DNA of 22,652 nt. It comes from a virus. Below are positions 1 to 8,667 of this stretch, in pieces. Below the pieces are notes generated by a model, which saw only the letters and a list, made by a program, of their open reading frames with translations, searched no databases and had not been told where the DNA came from. The position numbers and the translations under genes were made by a program. Location: positions 1 to 22,652 of the IMG/VR virus record IMGVR_UViG_3300019752_000022; one strand, 5' to 3'. Every line of letters begins with the position of its first letter. Within the stretch, counting starts at the first letter, position 1.

Positions 1-1
1 C

Positions 2-940
2 TCGGCTTTGCGCCAGCTTGAGCTTCTGATTGACCGGCAGGATGTCGACGGCATCATGACCCTACTGGGTATAGACCCGTCGGCATTTATCGGCATCACC
101 GATTCGCTGCGCTCTGACTACCAGTTAGCTGGCCGCATGGCTGCTGAGGTTCTGACACCCGTCCCTGTTCCGGGAATTGGCGCAGTCGCGTTCCGGTTTG
201 ATATGGCCGCGCCTGCCGCCACCACGTGGATTGCCACGACATCATCCAAGCTGGTGGTTGAGATTATCGACGACCAGCGCACGCTAATCAGAGAGCACCT
301 ATCCCGCACAACCGCCGCTGGCATCAATCCAAGACAGGCCGCTGTTCAGCTTGTAGGTGCCATTGACCGCACAACCGGCAAACGCACTGGCGGCATCGTC
401 GGGCTGACATCACAGCAGGCCGGGTGGATGTCAAAGGCGGAACAGGAGCTGATCAATCTCGATTCAAATTATTTTACCCGCAAGCTTAGGGATAAGCGGT
501 TTGATTCCACCGTCCGCAAGGCCATCGCTGATGAAAAGCCCCTGACGAAAAAGCAGATCAGCGGAATCATGCGCTCACTGGAAAACCGGACTCTGAAATA
601 CAGGGGCGACAATATCGCACGAACCGAAGCTATTAATGGCCTGAGAGCCGGGCAGGCTGAATCCATCAGGCAAGCCGTGGTCAAGGGTGAGCTGGAGCCG
701 CAGGATGTCACGAAGGAGTGGGATGCCACAGGCGATGAAGACACGCGCCCAGACCACGAAGCCGCGAATGGCCAGCGTCAGTTGCTTCAGAACCCGTTTG
801 AAATCAGGGGTGCCCGCATGATGTATCCTGGTGATTCGTCGCTGGGAGCGCCGGGCAGTCAGACCATTAAATGCCGCTGCCGCGCAGATTACCGCGTTGA
901 TTTTGTCGGGCGTGCAGTGCGACTGGAGGGCTGGCGATGA
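2..940 (+). CDS. Phage head morphogenesis protein, Mu F-like / SPP1 gp7-like (5' partial)
   Basis: This is the C-terminal part of a minor head protein that in related phages associates with the portal and takes part in capsid assembly. The frame is open to the left edge, so the true start lies outside the window; the TTG at 8 is only the first possible start codon inside it. The C-terminal third carries the usual signature of the Mu F-like domain: an IARTEA segment, then KEWDATGDEDTRPDHEAANG, then PGDSSLGAPG and a CRCRADY close. The upstream half has helical repeats such as LTKKQISGIMRSLENR. The stop overlaps the next start (ATGA at 937-940), so it is the first visible gene of the structural operon. 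The family call is firm; its exact place in the virion is known only by analogy. Confidence 0.88.
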   Translation, partial: SALRQLELLIDRQDVDGIMTLLGIDPSAFIGITDSLRSDYQLAGRMAAEVLTPVPVPGIGAVAFRFDMAAPAATTWIATTSSKLVVEIIDDQRTLIREHLSRTTAAGINPRQAAVQLVGAIDRTTGKRTGGIVGLTSQQAGWMSKAEQELINLDSNYFTRKLRDKRFDSTVRKAIADEKPLTKKQISGIMRSLENRTLKYRGDNIARTEAINGLRAGQAESIRQAVVKGELEPQDVTKEWDATGDEDTRPDHEAANGQRQLLQNPFEIRGARMMYPGDSSLGAPGSQTIKCRCRADYRVDFVGRAVRLEGWR

Positions 941-1365
941 GCGGTACACCGGAAGAGTTCCAAGCCGACATTGATTCATTCATTCAGCGCAGTGAACGCC
1001 TAATGACTGCTGTAGTGCAGAAGTCAGCAGAAGAGACAGCTCGAATCGCCCAGAAGCCCAAAGCTCGTGGTGGCCGTATGCCGGTCGATACCGGGTTTCT
1101 GCGCAATTCGCTGACCGCTCATATCGGTGCGATTCCGTCAGGTCGCGATGTGGCACCTGAGGGCTACCAACAAACGAGCTGGGCCAGCAATGCCGTGATA
1201 CTGACAATCAACAACATGGAGCTTGGTGACATTATTTATCTGGGCTGGACGGCCCACTACGCGCTCCACCAGGAAAACAAGAATTCGTTCATGAGAACAG
1301 CGGCGCAGCAGTGGCGGCAGACAGTTGACATGGTCGTTCGTGACGCACGGGAGAGATTCGGATAA
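937..1365 (+). CDS. HK97 gp10-like head-tail connection protein
   Basis: A 142-aa protein with the features of the HK97 gp10-like family, which lies between head and tail tube genes in siphoviruses and is thought to act in the neck or in tail completion. The region PVDTGFLRNSLTA (about residues 49-61) is the typical 'VDTGxLRxS' segment. It is followed by a beta-rich part with YLGWTAHYALHQE (about residues 103-115), matching the usual 'G..YA...E.G' pattern, and a C-terminal helix. The start overlaps the head gene stop by four bases and its stop shares a base with the next ATG, indicating coupled translation. Position and motif agree; the precise structural role is inferred. Confidence 0.8.
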   Translation: MSGTPEEFQADIDSFIQRSERLMTAVVQKSAEETARIAQKPKARGGRMPVDTGFLRNSLTAHIGAIPSGRDVAPEGYQQTSWASNAVILTINNMELGDIIYLGWTAHYALHQENKNSFMRTAAQQWRQTVDMVVRDARERFG

Positions 1366-1760
1366 TGCCAACCAATTCAGAAATAAAGCGGGCAATTTAC
1401 ACGCAAGCGAAAGCATTTGCTGATGGATTGGGATTTCAATTGTCCTACCCCGGCCAGCCATTCACGCCGCCAGATTCAGGGCAGTGGCTTGAATTGATGT
1501 ACGCACCGAATGACTACGACCCGTATCTATCGGAGCAGGAGGACATAAAGCGCGGATTGTTTATCATTAACTGCTGCGCCCGTGTCGGGCCAAGCTCTGC
1601 TTTTGATATGGCTACCACTGCTGATGATGCGAAGGCGTATTGGCCGAAACGCACACTGATAGTCAGCGACTTGCGAACAAGTAAGACACCGTATGAATCA
1701 ACTATGATTGACTATCCAGACCGGGTTAAAATACCCGTAACCATCGAATACGAGGAATGA
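1365..1760 (+). CDS. Tail terminator protein (DUF4128-like)
   Basis: A 131-aa protein in the slot where siphoviruses encode the tail terminator, which caps the tail tube and joins it to the head. Features that fit DUF4128-like tail terminators are an N-terminal helix (EIKRAIYTQAKAFADG), a beta strand with the LELMYAPND segment, KRGLFIINCCARVG in the middle, and a C-terminal strand ending VKIPVTIEYEE. The start is set by the TAATG overlap with the previous gene at 1363-1367. It is three bases from the tube protein gene. The identification rests on size, secondary-structure pattern and order rather than on a catalytic motif. Confidence 0.72.
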   Translation: MPTNSEIKRAIYTQAKAFADGLGFQLSYPGQPFTPPDSGQWLELMYAPNDYDPYLSEQEDIKRGLFIINCCARVGPSSAFDMATTADDAKAYWPKRTLIVSDLRTSKTPYESTMIDYPDRVKIPVTIEYEE

Positions 1761-1763
1761 CAA

Positions 1764-2201
1764 ATGCCATCAAATATCGGCACTGAGGTTTATATCTCTT
1801 CAGCCCTTCCGGCGACCGACGACCAAGCGGGCTATGAGGCCCTGACGTGGACAGAAGTTGGCGGCGTCCTGACATTTGGCGAAGTCGGGTCAACTACCTC
1901 AGAAGTGTCCTACGACCTCCTTAAGAGCGGGCTGACAATCACAGAAAAAGGGCCAACTCAATACGGCAAGCCGGTTCTGACATACGTCAAGCGCCCTGGT
2001 GACACCGGCCAAGCCGCTGTGGTTGCTGCTGCTGAAGCATCAAATAATGCTGATGTCGCGCTAAAGGTCGTTCGCCCTGATGGTGAAATTGAGTACTTTC
2101 AAGCCAATGTGATGGGTGACAAATACTCAGAGGCCAATCCGACAAGCGCGCGCAGCAAAACCCACAACGTGGCAATCAACAGCAAGCCGGTGGTTGTGTA
2201 A
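1764..2201 (+). CDS. Major tail tube protein
   Basis: A 145-aa protein of the phage tail tube type, whose stacked hexameric rings would form the tail shaft. It begins MPSNIGTEVYISSALPATDD and contains the common tube-protein stretch TWTEVGGVLTFGEVGSTTSE (about residues 28-47). A region rich in beta strands and a C-terminal SEANPTSARSKTHNVAINSK follow. A GAGG Shine-Dalgarno about eight bases upstream of the ATG suits a highly expressed structural gene. It follows the terminator and precedes the assembly chaperone, the usual order. The length matches small single-domain tube proteins without an extra Ig-like domain. Confidence 0.85.
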   Translation: MPSNIGTEVYISSALPATDDQAGYEALTWTEVGGVLTFGEVGSTTSEVSYDLLKSGLTITEKGPTQYGKPVLTYVKRPGDTGQAAVVAAAEASNNADVALKVVRPDGEIEYFQANVMGDKYSEANPTSARSKTHNVAINSKPVVV

Positions 2202-2638
2202 TGGACTTGTCGCAGCTTGCCACTCCTGATGAGTGGATTACCCCAGAACACCCAGAGCATGGCGACGTTGGTATTAAGTTCCGGGTTCGCCAGCCCGGAA
2301 CCCCTGCGCATTCAGCAGCAAAAACCGCTTCAATGCGCGAGATGATTGAATCAAAATCAACACCAACCGTGGATTTGGCCGTCACTGAATGTGAGGCACT
2401 GATTACCGGGTGGTCTGGCGTGGTTCTTGACGGAAACGAACTGGAGTTCTCTGCTGAATCTGCTGCCGAGGTTTTGCGCAATCCCGGCATGACATGGATG
2501 CAACCCTGCTTTTTTGAGTACCTGTCGAAAAAAAAGCACTATATGAAACGGCTGTCCGAAGATTTGCAGCGTATGCGGGATGCCAAGGATACCTTGCAGC
2601 AATCCCAGACGGCGGAACCCGACCCAGACGAGAAATAA
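2201..2638 (+). CDS. Tail assembly chaperone, short (gpG-like) form
   Basis: A 145-aa protein between the tube and tape-measure genes, the position of gpG-type tail assembly chaperones, which bind the tape measure and recruit tube subunits and are not in the finished virion. It starts MDLSQLATPDEWITPEHPEH, has a mixed alpha/beta core, and ends with a charged helix and the acidic tail TAEPDPDEK. The ATG overlaps the tube stop by one base (TAATG). A run of eight A followed by G at residues 110-112 (codons AAA AAA AAG) forms a slippery site. A long open -1 frame follows, so this gene probably also encodes an extended form, described separately. Confidence 0.78.
   Translation: MDLSQLATPDEWITPEHPEHGDVGIKFRVRQPGTPAHSAAKTASMREMIESKSTPTVDLAVTECEALITGWSGVVLDGNELEFSAESAAEVLRNPGMTWMQPCFFEYLSKKKHYMKRLSEDLQRMRDAKDTLQQSQTAEPDPDEK
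2530..2536 (+). promoter_or_regulatory. Candidate -1 ribosomal frameshift site (A AAA AAG)
   Basis: The bases A AAA AAG lie in the chaperone frame exactly as the X XXY YYZ heptamer requires: zero-frame codons are AAA 2531-2533 and AAG 2534-2536. This is the heptamer used by E. coli dnaX. The -1 frame is open from 2518 to 2889, so a shift here extends the protein. Stimulators are weak: only a possible GCTG/CAGC stem at 2551-2570 and a short GAG about 11 bases upstream. Confidence 0.6.
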
Positions 2639-2892
2639 CTAATCTCAGGGCTGACGACGCTGGGCCGCTGCGCCACCTAAATCAGTATGTTGGGCAGTTA
2701 CTGGCAGGTGGTGCTCAGGCTGTTTCGTGGCAGGAATTGAGGGCATGGATGCTAGCCACAAACACGCACCTTGCACCGCATGAGTGTGAGGCTCTGATAG
2801 CTGGCACAGCAGCATGGATTAGCGAAAACCGGCGCGGAACAAAGCCTGATGCCGCACCAACCGACGAACAATTAGAGGCTTTTTATGACTGA
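2536..2892 (+). CDS. Tail assembly chaperone frameshift extension (gpT-like part of gpGT)
   Basis: After a -1 shift at 2530-2536, translation would continue for 118 codons in the other frame to a TGA at 2890-2892. This gives a product of about 230 aa that shares its first 112 residues with the short form. The stretch from 2639 to 2884, otherwise unassigned, is covered by this frame. The new part contains LRHLNQYVGQLLAG, VSWQELRAWMLATN and HLAPHECEALIAGTAAWI, a helical sequence that reads like real coding. It overlaps the tape-measure start by eight bases, as in lambda-like G/GT systems. The alternative is a separate small gene starting at ATG 2749 (47 aa) with a weak GAGGG upstream. The frameshift reading is preferred because of the exact slippery heptamer and the conserved gene order. 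Confidence 0.65.
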   Translation, partial: ALYETAVRRFAAYAGCQGYLAAIPDGGTRPRREITNLRADDAGPLRHLNQYVGQLLAGGAQAVSWQELRAWMLATNTHLAPHECEALIAGTAAWISENRRGTKPDAAPTDEQLEAFYD

Positions 2893-4948
2893 CTTAGCAC
2901 GCCTCGGATTCCGAATTGACTCCAGCCAAGTGGCTGCCGCTCGTGATGACCTGCGCGAGATGGGCGCTGCTGCTGGTCGTGCCGGTAAAGCCGTTGCCAC
3001 TGCCGCTGCCGTTGCCGCTGCTGGTGCGGTTGCGCTGGTTCGTTCGGTGGCTGATGCAGAGCGCGAGCTGGTAAATGCTGCGCGGGTAGCAAAAGCAACT
3101 CGCAACGAGCTGGCTGGTTACGCCTACGCGACAAAATCATTCGGCATCGAGATGGAGGATTTCGCCGACATATCCAAGGACGTGCAAGACCGCCTGGGTG
3201 ATTTCATCGCTAACGAGGCTGGTGAGTTCGCGGACTTTTTCGATAACATCGCCCCGCAAGTCGGACTGACGACCGAAATGCTTCAGGAGATGTCGGGTCC
3301 TGACGCTCTGATTGCGGTAAAGGACGCGCTCGACCAGACCAATACATCAGCCGCCGAGCAGGTTTTTTATCTGGAGTCGCTGGGTTCTGAGGCATCTCGA
3401 CTGATGCCGCTGCTCAGAGACAACGGCAAGCTAATGAAGCAGCAGGCTGAAGAGGCCTTCCGTCTTGGCGTCGCTCTTAGTGACATCGACTCGCAAAAGC
3501 TGCTTGACGCTGGAGCGGCATCAAAACGCGTTGACACTGTAATATCAGGATTGACAAAGCGCCTTGCTGTCGAGTTGGCCCCTGCTGTGACTGCTGTCAG
3601 TACTCAGCTTGCCGACCTGTTCGCCAGTGGGGCGGCTGAAACATACTTCGACGGATACTCAGCCCAGTTCGCCGGGTTTCTGTCCGACATCGAATTTACC
3701 GCCGATATGTTCGCGCGGGAAATAGACCAAGCGTCAGTAGAGGTGACCGACTCGATAGATTTTATCGTCGATGCCTTTGAGAAAATGCCGTCAAATATCA
3801 GGGCAGCAATCCAGATTGCTACAGTCGAGGCGGCGTCATTCGTAGACCGGGAAATCGCGCAATTCACAAGTTTTGTCGATGCCCTGAACCCATTTGCTGA
3901 TGACGTTGAAGATATCGCCAAAAAGCTGGAGCGCATTGAGTCTGTTCGGGTTGCGTCACTGTCCAGCATCCTTGCGGAAAATGAGGCAGCAACGGATTCT
4001 TTTGATGAGCAAAAAGAAAAAGCGGTCTCGCTCTATGATCAATACGTCCTCATGCGCCAAGAGCGTGAAGCAGCAATGGCTGCTATCGAGCCGACGGAAT
4101 CAGGCAGTGGCGGTGTAGCGCCGACAACCCCAGACCAAGCGGCTATCGACGCAGCAAAAGCAGCGCAAGACGAATACCAGCAAATGCTATCTGATGACTT
4201 AAGGTCAATGATGTCAGTTAGTGAGATTGCAGCTCAAGACTTAGATGACAGACTTGAGCGACTAAAAGCATTCAGAGAGCAAGACCTGATTAGCAACGAG
4301 CAATGGCTATCAGGCAAGGAAGCTGCAGAAGCCCGCTATTCGTCGGCTATCGCACTGATTGAAGAAGACCTGAACCAAAAGCGCCTTGAAGCCAATCAGG
4401 TCCAAGTCCAAACCACTGCCGACATATTCGGACAGCTCGCCCAGATTGCACAAGCTGGCGGCGCGAAGCAATTCACGCTTTGGAAGCGGATGGCGCAGGC
4501 TCAGGCGGCTGTATCGGCTGCATTGGCTGTATCAAATGCACTGGCATCAGCGCCACCGCCGTTGAATTTCGTTGCTGCTGGCGTAACCGGTGCCGCAGCC
4601 GCTGTCCAGATTGCCCAGATTGAGCAGCAGCAGTTTCAGGGCAGCTATGAAGGCGGCGGCTTCACAGGTTACGGCTCTCGATCTGGCGGCATTGATGGGC
4701 GGGGCGGGTTTGCTGCAATCTTGCACCCGAACGAAACCGTCGTTGATCATCAGGCATCTAACACGCCAGTCATGGGGCAGGCAAAAACAGAGATTGTCGT
4801 AAACAACAACGCCCCCGGAGTGCGCATTGACACCCGTCAGGTTGGCGCAAAACAGGTAATTGACGTGGTGGCGGCTGACATAGCAAGCGGCGGCAGCACA
4901 TGGGGAGCGCTGGCCTCTGCTGGCGGACTACGGAGGCGCGGGCGATGA
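2885..4948 (+). CDS. Tail tape measure protein
   Basis: A 687-aa protein that sets tail length and is threaded inside the tail tube. The N-terminus (LARLGFRIDSSQVAAARDDL) and the Ala-rich hydrophobic segment at about residues 30-52 are typical, followed by long helical regions. An Ala-rich helix recurs at about residues 535-580. Near the C-terminus are GSYEGGGFTGYG and then FAAILHPNETVV, a hallmark of tape-measure C-termini. The ATG has an AGAGG about six bases upstream. Using the rule of thumb of roughly 0.15 nm per residue, the tail would be about 100 nm, which is an inference. The stop overlaps the next start (ATGA). Confidence 0.92.
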   Translation: MTDLARLGFRIDSSQVAAARDDLREMGAAAGRAGKAVATAAAVAAAGAVALVRSVADAERELVNAARVAKATRNELAGYAYATKSFGIEMEDFADISKDVQDRLGDFIANEAGEFADFFDNIAPQVGLTTEMLQEMSGPDALIAVKDALDQTNTSAAEQVFYLESLGSEASRLMPLLRDNGKLMKQQAEEAFRLGVALSDIDSQKLLDAGAASKRVDTVISGLTKRLAVELAPAVTAVSTQLADLFASGAAETYFDGYSAQFAGFLSDIEFTADMFAREIDQASVEVTDSIDFIVDAFEKMPSNIRAAIQIATVEAASFVDREIAQFTSFVDALNPFADDVEDIAKKLERIESVRVASLSSILAENEAATDSFDEQKEKAVSLYDQYVLMRQEREAAMAAIEPTESGSGGVAPTTPDQAAIDAAKAAQDEYQQMLSDDLRSMMSVSEIAAQDLDDRLERLKAFREQDLISNEQWLSGKEAAEARYSSAIALIEEDLNQKRLEANQVQVQTTADIFGQLAQIAQAGGAKQFTLWKRMAQAQAAVSAALAVSNALASAPPPLNFVAAGVTGAAAAVQIAQIEQQQFQGSYEGGGFTGYGSRSGGIDGRGGFAAILHPNETVVDHQASNTPVMGQAKTEIVVNNNAPGVRIDTRQVGAKQVIDVVAADIASGGSTWGALASAGGLRRRGR

Positions 4949-5319
4949 CGCACGCTTGGTTTGATGACACGGTAACCCCGACTATCGACTACAGCGCAGA
5001 GCACATGCCGCGCTCCGTCGTAGTGCCAAAAATAACGGGGCGCAACCGGACGCGGCGACTGTACCAGACGACCCCTGTTTTTATCACTGCCCAGATTATT
5101 TGTGACGACGGGCAGGCCGCGCTGTTTGAATCATGGTTCCGGTCTGGTTCTGGTGCAGATAACGGCGATGCCTGGTTTGCCTTCCCGTCCAGATTACCCC
5201 AAGGGCAGGATGGGCGCAGCGCTCGATTTACTGGCACGTACACTGGCCCTATTCCTGTTTCTGGTTCCAATAGCCGGTGGTCGTTTCGGTTGCCGCTCGA
5301 ACTGAGGAATCCCCCGTAA
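4945..5319 (+). CDS. Minor tail protein, first of a tandem paralogous pair
   Basis: A 124-aa protein just after the tape measure, a position usually held by distal-tail or tail-tip components. The start is the ATG at 4945 in an ATGA overlap with the tape-measure stop; the frame is open further upstream but that part lies inside the tape-measure gene. It begins MTHAWFDDTVTPTIDYS and contains FITAQIICDDGQAALFESW, SGADNG and FPSRLPQGQ, ending in RWSFRLPLELRNPP. The next gene shares this plan, so the pair arose by tandem duplication. No named domain is assigned with confidence; a distal-tail or baseplate hub role is a guess from position. Confidence 0.7.
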   Translation: MTHAWFDDTVTPTIDYSAEHMPRSVVVPKITGRNRTRRLYQTTPVFITAQIICDDGQAALFESWFRSGSGADNGDAWFAFPSRLPQGQDGRSARFTGTYTGPIPVSGSNSRWSFRLPLELRNPP

Positions 5320-5783
5320 TGTCTAACCCGTGGTTTGATAGTTCCGTCGGCGTTACTACCGACTACTCCAGCGGCATCAAGGATGTGCTAATCCGCTCAC
5401 AGAGCGACAATGGCCGCGCACGGAATCGAGCGGCATACCCCGAGTCACCCGCTGTCATTGATGCCCAGATAGTGTGCACGCCAGCTCAGGCGGTGGCTTT
5501 TGAGGATTGGTATTACTCATCATCGGGCGCGGATAACGGCAGTGTACTGGTTGAATTCCCCTCACGGCTACCGACCGGGCAGAGCACCCGTGAGGGGTTT
5601 ATTCGCGGCGGATTCACAGGCCCGGACACGCTGGGCGGTGGCCAGAGCTGGACATACCGATTTTCAATCGAGCTAATCGACCGGCCATCATTTACCGGCG
5701 ACTGGTTCGATCACTGGCCCGAAGGCGTGCGCTATGCCGCGATATTTGACCAGGCTGTTAATTTGGAGTGGCCCGAAGAATGA
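5319..5783 (+). CDS. Minor tail protein, second of a tandem paralogous pair
   Basis: A 154-aa paralogue of the preceding gene. Shared landmarks in the same order are WFDSSVGVTTDYS near the N-terminus, VIDAQIVCTPAQAVAFEDW, SSGADNG, FPSRLPTGQ, a GFTGP segment and SWTYRFSIELIDRP. It adds about 30 residues at the C-terminus, ending AAIFDQAVNLEWPEE. The start is the ATG at 5319 in a TAATG overlap with the preceding stop; the open frame upstream of it lies inside the neighbour. The stop overlaps the next start (ATGA at 5780-5783). It may assemble with its sister as a hetero-oligomer at the tail tip, but that is conjecture. Confidence 0.7.
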   Translation: MSNPWFDSSVGVTTDYSSGIKDVLIRSQSDNGRARNRAAYPESPAVIDAQIVCTPAQAVAFEDWYYSSSGADNGSVLVEFPSRLPTGQSTREGFIRGGFTGPDTLGGGQSWTYRFSIELIDRPSFTGDWFDHWPEGVRYAAIFDQAVNLEWPEE

Positions 5784-6244
5784 CAATCGAGAGATACAGG
5801 GCATCAGGCGGCGGGGAGTTTGTACTTGATGCCATCACGCTATCTGATGGCGTAACAACTCTGGGATACTGCCCTCAGTTTGAAGACTTTTCGACCCCGC
5901 AGGCTGGCCAGCTCTACGGAATCGCTATGGATGTGGTGGAGCCGTCACGCAACCCGCAGGGTGCACAGTCAATATCCGTGAGCATTGACAACACGACCGG
6001 GGAGATTAGCCGGTTTTTTATTGATGCCGCGCGAAACAATCGCCCTGTAACGATGACATACCGACAGTACCTGAGTACTGATTTAACGACCGAAGCCGAA
6101 GGTCCGTTTGTTTTTGATGTCAAAAAAACCGACTTTGACGCCGTAGAGGCAGTTATAACAGCCAGTTATTTTGATGTCCTCGGGACGGCATGGCCCCGCT
6201 ATCAGTTTAATCTCAATGATCACCCCGGCATCAGGTATCTGTAA
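5780..6244 (+). CDS. DUF1833-like minor tail protein
   Basis: A 154-aa protein resembling the DUF1833 family, usually encoded next to the tail-tip gene in siphoviruses. It begins MTIERYRASGGGEFVLDAIT, has a beta-rich body with QSISVSIDNTTGEISRFFID and RPVTMTYRQYL, and ends ATASYFDV-like (ITASYFDVLGTAWPRYQF), typical of the family. A GTG four codons upstream (5768) is possible, but the ATG in the ATGA overlap fits the coupling seen throughout this operon. Its biochemical role is not known; from position it is probably part of the tip complex. Confidence 0.68.
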   Translation: MTIERYRASGGGEFVLDAITLSDGVTTLGYCPQFEDFSTPQAGQLYGIAMDVVEPSRNPQGAQSISVSIDNTTGEISRFFIDAARNNRPVTMTYRQYLSTDLTTEAEGPFVFDVKKTDFDAVEAVITASYFDVLGTAWPRYQFNLNDHPGIRYL

Positions 6245-8661
6245 TGGCCAATATTTTACAAGCGGCATTCGGCCTCACCCTCATTCCTCAAGCTCTGGAT
6301 GCCATCGGGCGGTTTTTGACGCCAGGCATACCTGCAGGGCAGGAGGCGGGTAAATCCCTGTCACGCGCCGAAGCATCAGCCAACACGGCCAAACTAGGCC
6401 AGCCGGTGCGGGAGGCGTTCGGAACTAACGAAATATTTCCTGACTTGCTCAACCAGCCCCGCGCCCGGTTTGTCGACAAGCGGGAGGAGGAAACAAGCTA
6501 TTTCTTGTGCGTCGGGATGGGTGAATGCGAAATAGCAACCCGCCGAATCGGACAAACCCCGTTTGCAGTGTATGGGGCATCATCCACGACATACGCACCC
6601 GGCGCTGATGTGTCTGGTGACAGTCGTTCAGAATGCTGGTACCAGGCTCCCGAAGTGGGCGGCAGCCAGGGTAGTGCAGGCCTCAATCTCGGCAACACGA
6701 AACCCTCTGGCTCGTCCGTAATCGCCGAAACAGTCACATTTAGCGGCAATACCGCCACAGTCAATGGCGACATAGCAGAGATACCCGCGAGCTGGCAGAC
6801 GGGTACAATCATCAATATCAGAGCACCGATTGATGCAACAGTAACCGTGGCGACCCGGAGTGTGTTTTCAGGGGATTGGCAGGACGTAGAGCCATTCATC
6901 GGAATGAAAGTGACAGTATCGACCCCAGACCAGGATTTTTCTCTTGTCGTCAGTTCATGGACTGACAACTCAGGCACTGGCGATCTGCTGGAGTTTGATG
7001 ACGATTCCGGCAGCCCGTTTACCGGCCTGGCTGCTGGCAGTTATCGGGTGTCAATCGCGTATCGTGGCTATCAGTATGCCATCACCGGCGTTACGGCCAG
7101 CACCGTAACTTTTAACCGCCTGACTGATACCGGTGCTGTGGATTCTGGCTGGATTGGGTTTACCAGTCGCACGGTGTCAGATTACGAGGTTTCAAGCGAC
7201 TCAGCACCGTCCGAAGGGTGGTTCGGGCCTTTTTACGCAGTGCCAGAAGACGAAACAACCGACACTATCGAGCTGGATTTTTTGTTTAATGGCCTGATTC
7301 AGTACGACAAAGATGACGGCGACAAACATTCACTGACCCGAACGGCTGTGGTTCAGTGGCGTGTATCTGGCGGGAGCTGGACAGAAGTACAGTATCCATT
7401 CACGGAAAAAACCCCGGACACAATCGGATTTACCCGCGCCATTGACCTTGGTTCGCAACTCCGGCCACAAGTCCGGGTTCGCCAGCTTGAAGCACCGGGC
7501 GACACATCATACAAGACCAAGGTTGGTAAAATGCAATGGCTGAGACTGAAGGCAAAGTTTCCGTACCGGCCCACATCGTATGCGGGCATGACGACAATGG
7601 CCGTCACGCTGCCCTCTGGTGACAAATTAGCGCAGGCCGCAAGCAATCAAATCAACGTCATTGCAACCCGGATACTTGGAGGCTCACCCACCAGCTCGGT
7701 AATTGATGCAATCCGGCGAGTGCAGGAGTCGTCGGAAATGCCCGCTTCACAGGTGGATTACACGGCCCTGCAATCGCTTCAGGATGATTTTTACACCCCG
7801 CGCGGCGATGGCTTTGATTTTGTTTTTTCGGATGATGGGACAGTCTCCGACACGATGCAAACCATTATGTCAGCAGTGATGTCGTCAGTCATTCCCGATG
7901 GTGCAAAAATCAGCTTTGACCGTGAGGGTGTGCGCACTGATGATAGTGCTGCCCAGATAACCCCTGAGGACATGACAGCACAACTGCAGGTATTAGTGAC
8001 ACTCTCTCAGGAGGACGTTTTTAACGGCGTCGACGTCAAATATACCGATCCAGGCTCAAACAAAACAGAGACCGTGGAATGCAGATTGCCCGGAGTTGCC
8101 GCCACCAGGATTGAAAAAATCGAGGCAAGAGGCGTGCGCAGCAGAACCAGAGCTTGGCGCATTGGCATGCGCCAACTGAGGAAAAACCTATACCAACGCC
8201 TGACGCTGGACTGTGAAACAGAGCTTGATGCTCGCAATTATCGCTATATGCAACGGGCGTTTTTTATGGATGATATACCAGGCAATGGTCAGACAGCGCT
8301 TGTGGTTGGCTACTCTCAGGCTGGTGGTGTGGCAACGCTTGAGCTTGACAGGGCGCTTGACTGGTCTGGACTGTCCGCGCCCCGTGCCCTAGTGCGAGAC
8401 CATGAAGGGCAGTCCACTGGCGTGCTGGCACCAGCCCGAATAACAGACAGATCTCTGACTGTGCCTCAGGCATCACTCGGATTTACCCCTGTGACAGATT
8501 GGAGCATAGAGCCATGCCGTCTGACACTGTGCGAGAGCACGCGCACGGGTTACGACATGTCGATAGTCCAGATAAACCCCGACGATCGATTAAAAACGAC
8601 GATTAAGGCTGTAGAATACAGCGATGACTATTATCAAGATGACGACAATTCGCCGGAGTAA
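6244..8661 (+). CDS. Tail tip attachment protein J-like (central tail protein)
   Basis: An 805-aa protein at the position of the lambda J / host-specificity protein, which closes the tail tip and contacts the cell. The N-terminus contains hydrophobic segments (LQAAFGLTLIPQALDAIGRF) and then GQPVREAFGTNEIFPDLLNQPRA split by family-typical spacing. A region with YFLCVGMGECEIA precedes repeated beta-rich domains. The middle part VQWRVSGGSWTEVQYPF and the later DVFNGVDVKYTDPGS and RAWRIGMRQL resemble the hub portion of J-like proteins. The ATG overlaps the previous stop (TAATG). It lacks long C-terminal fibronectin repeats, fitting a phage where the following spike carries receptor specificity. 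Confidence 0.82.
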   Translation: MANILQAAFGLTLIPQALDAIGRFLTPGIPAGQEAGKSLSRAEASANTAKLGQPVREAFGTNEIFPDLLNQPRARFVDKREEETSYFLCVGMGECEIATRRIGQTPFAVYGASSTTYAPGADVSGDSRSECWYQAPEVGGSQGSAGLNLGNTKPSGSSVIAETVTFSGNTATVNGDIAEIPASWQTGTIINIRAPIDATVTVATRSVFSGDWQDVEPFIGMKVTVSTPDQDFSLVVSSWTDNSGTGDLLEFDDDSGSPFTGLAAGSYRVSIAYRGYQYAITGVTASTVTFNRLTDTGAVDSGWIGFTSRTVSDYEVSSDSAPSEGWFGPFYAVPEDETTDTIELDFLFNGLIQYDKDDGDKHSLTRTAVVQWRVSGGSWTEVQYPFTEKTPDTIGFTRAIDLGSQLRPQVRVRQLEAPGDTSYKTKVGKMQWLRLKAKFPYRPTSYAGMTTMAVTLPSGDKLAQAASNQINVIATRILGGSPTSSVIDAIRRVQESSEMPASQVDYTALQSLQDDFYTPRGDGFDFVFSDDGTVSDTMQTIMSAVMSSVIPDGAKISFDREGVRTDDSAAQITPEDMTAQLQVLVTLSQEDVFNGVDVKYTDPGSNKTETVECRLPGVAATRIEKIEARGVRSRTRAWRIGMRQLRKNLYQRLTLDCETELDARNYRYMQRAFFMDDIPGNGQTALVVGYSQAGGVATLELDRALDWSGLSAPRALVRDHEGQSTGVLAPARITDRSLTVPQASLGFTPVTDWSIEPCRLTLCESTRTGYDMSIVQINPDDRLKTTIKAVEYSDDYYQDDDNSPE

Positions 8662-8667
8662 ATCACG

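Noticed and set aside
8-10. TTG as start of the first gene
   Set aside because: The frame is open to the left edge and the family is longer, so the gene is cut by the window.
2626-2640. Frameshift right at the chaperone stop (GAG AAA TAA)
   Set aside because: Re-pairing in the -1 frame is poor there, while a canonical heptamer exists at 2530-2536.
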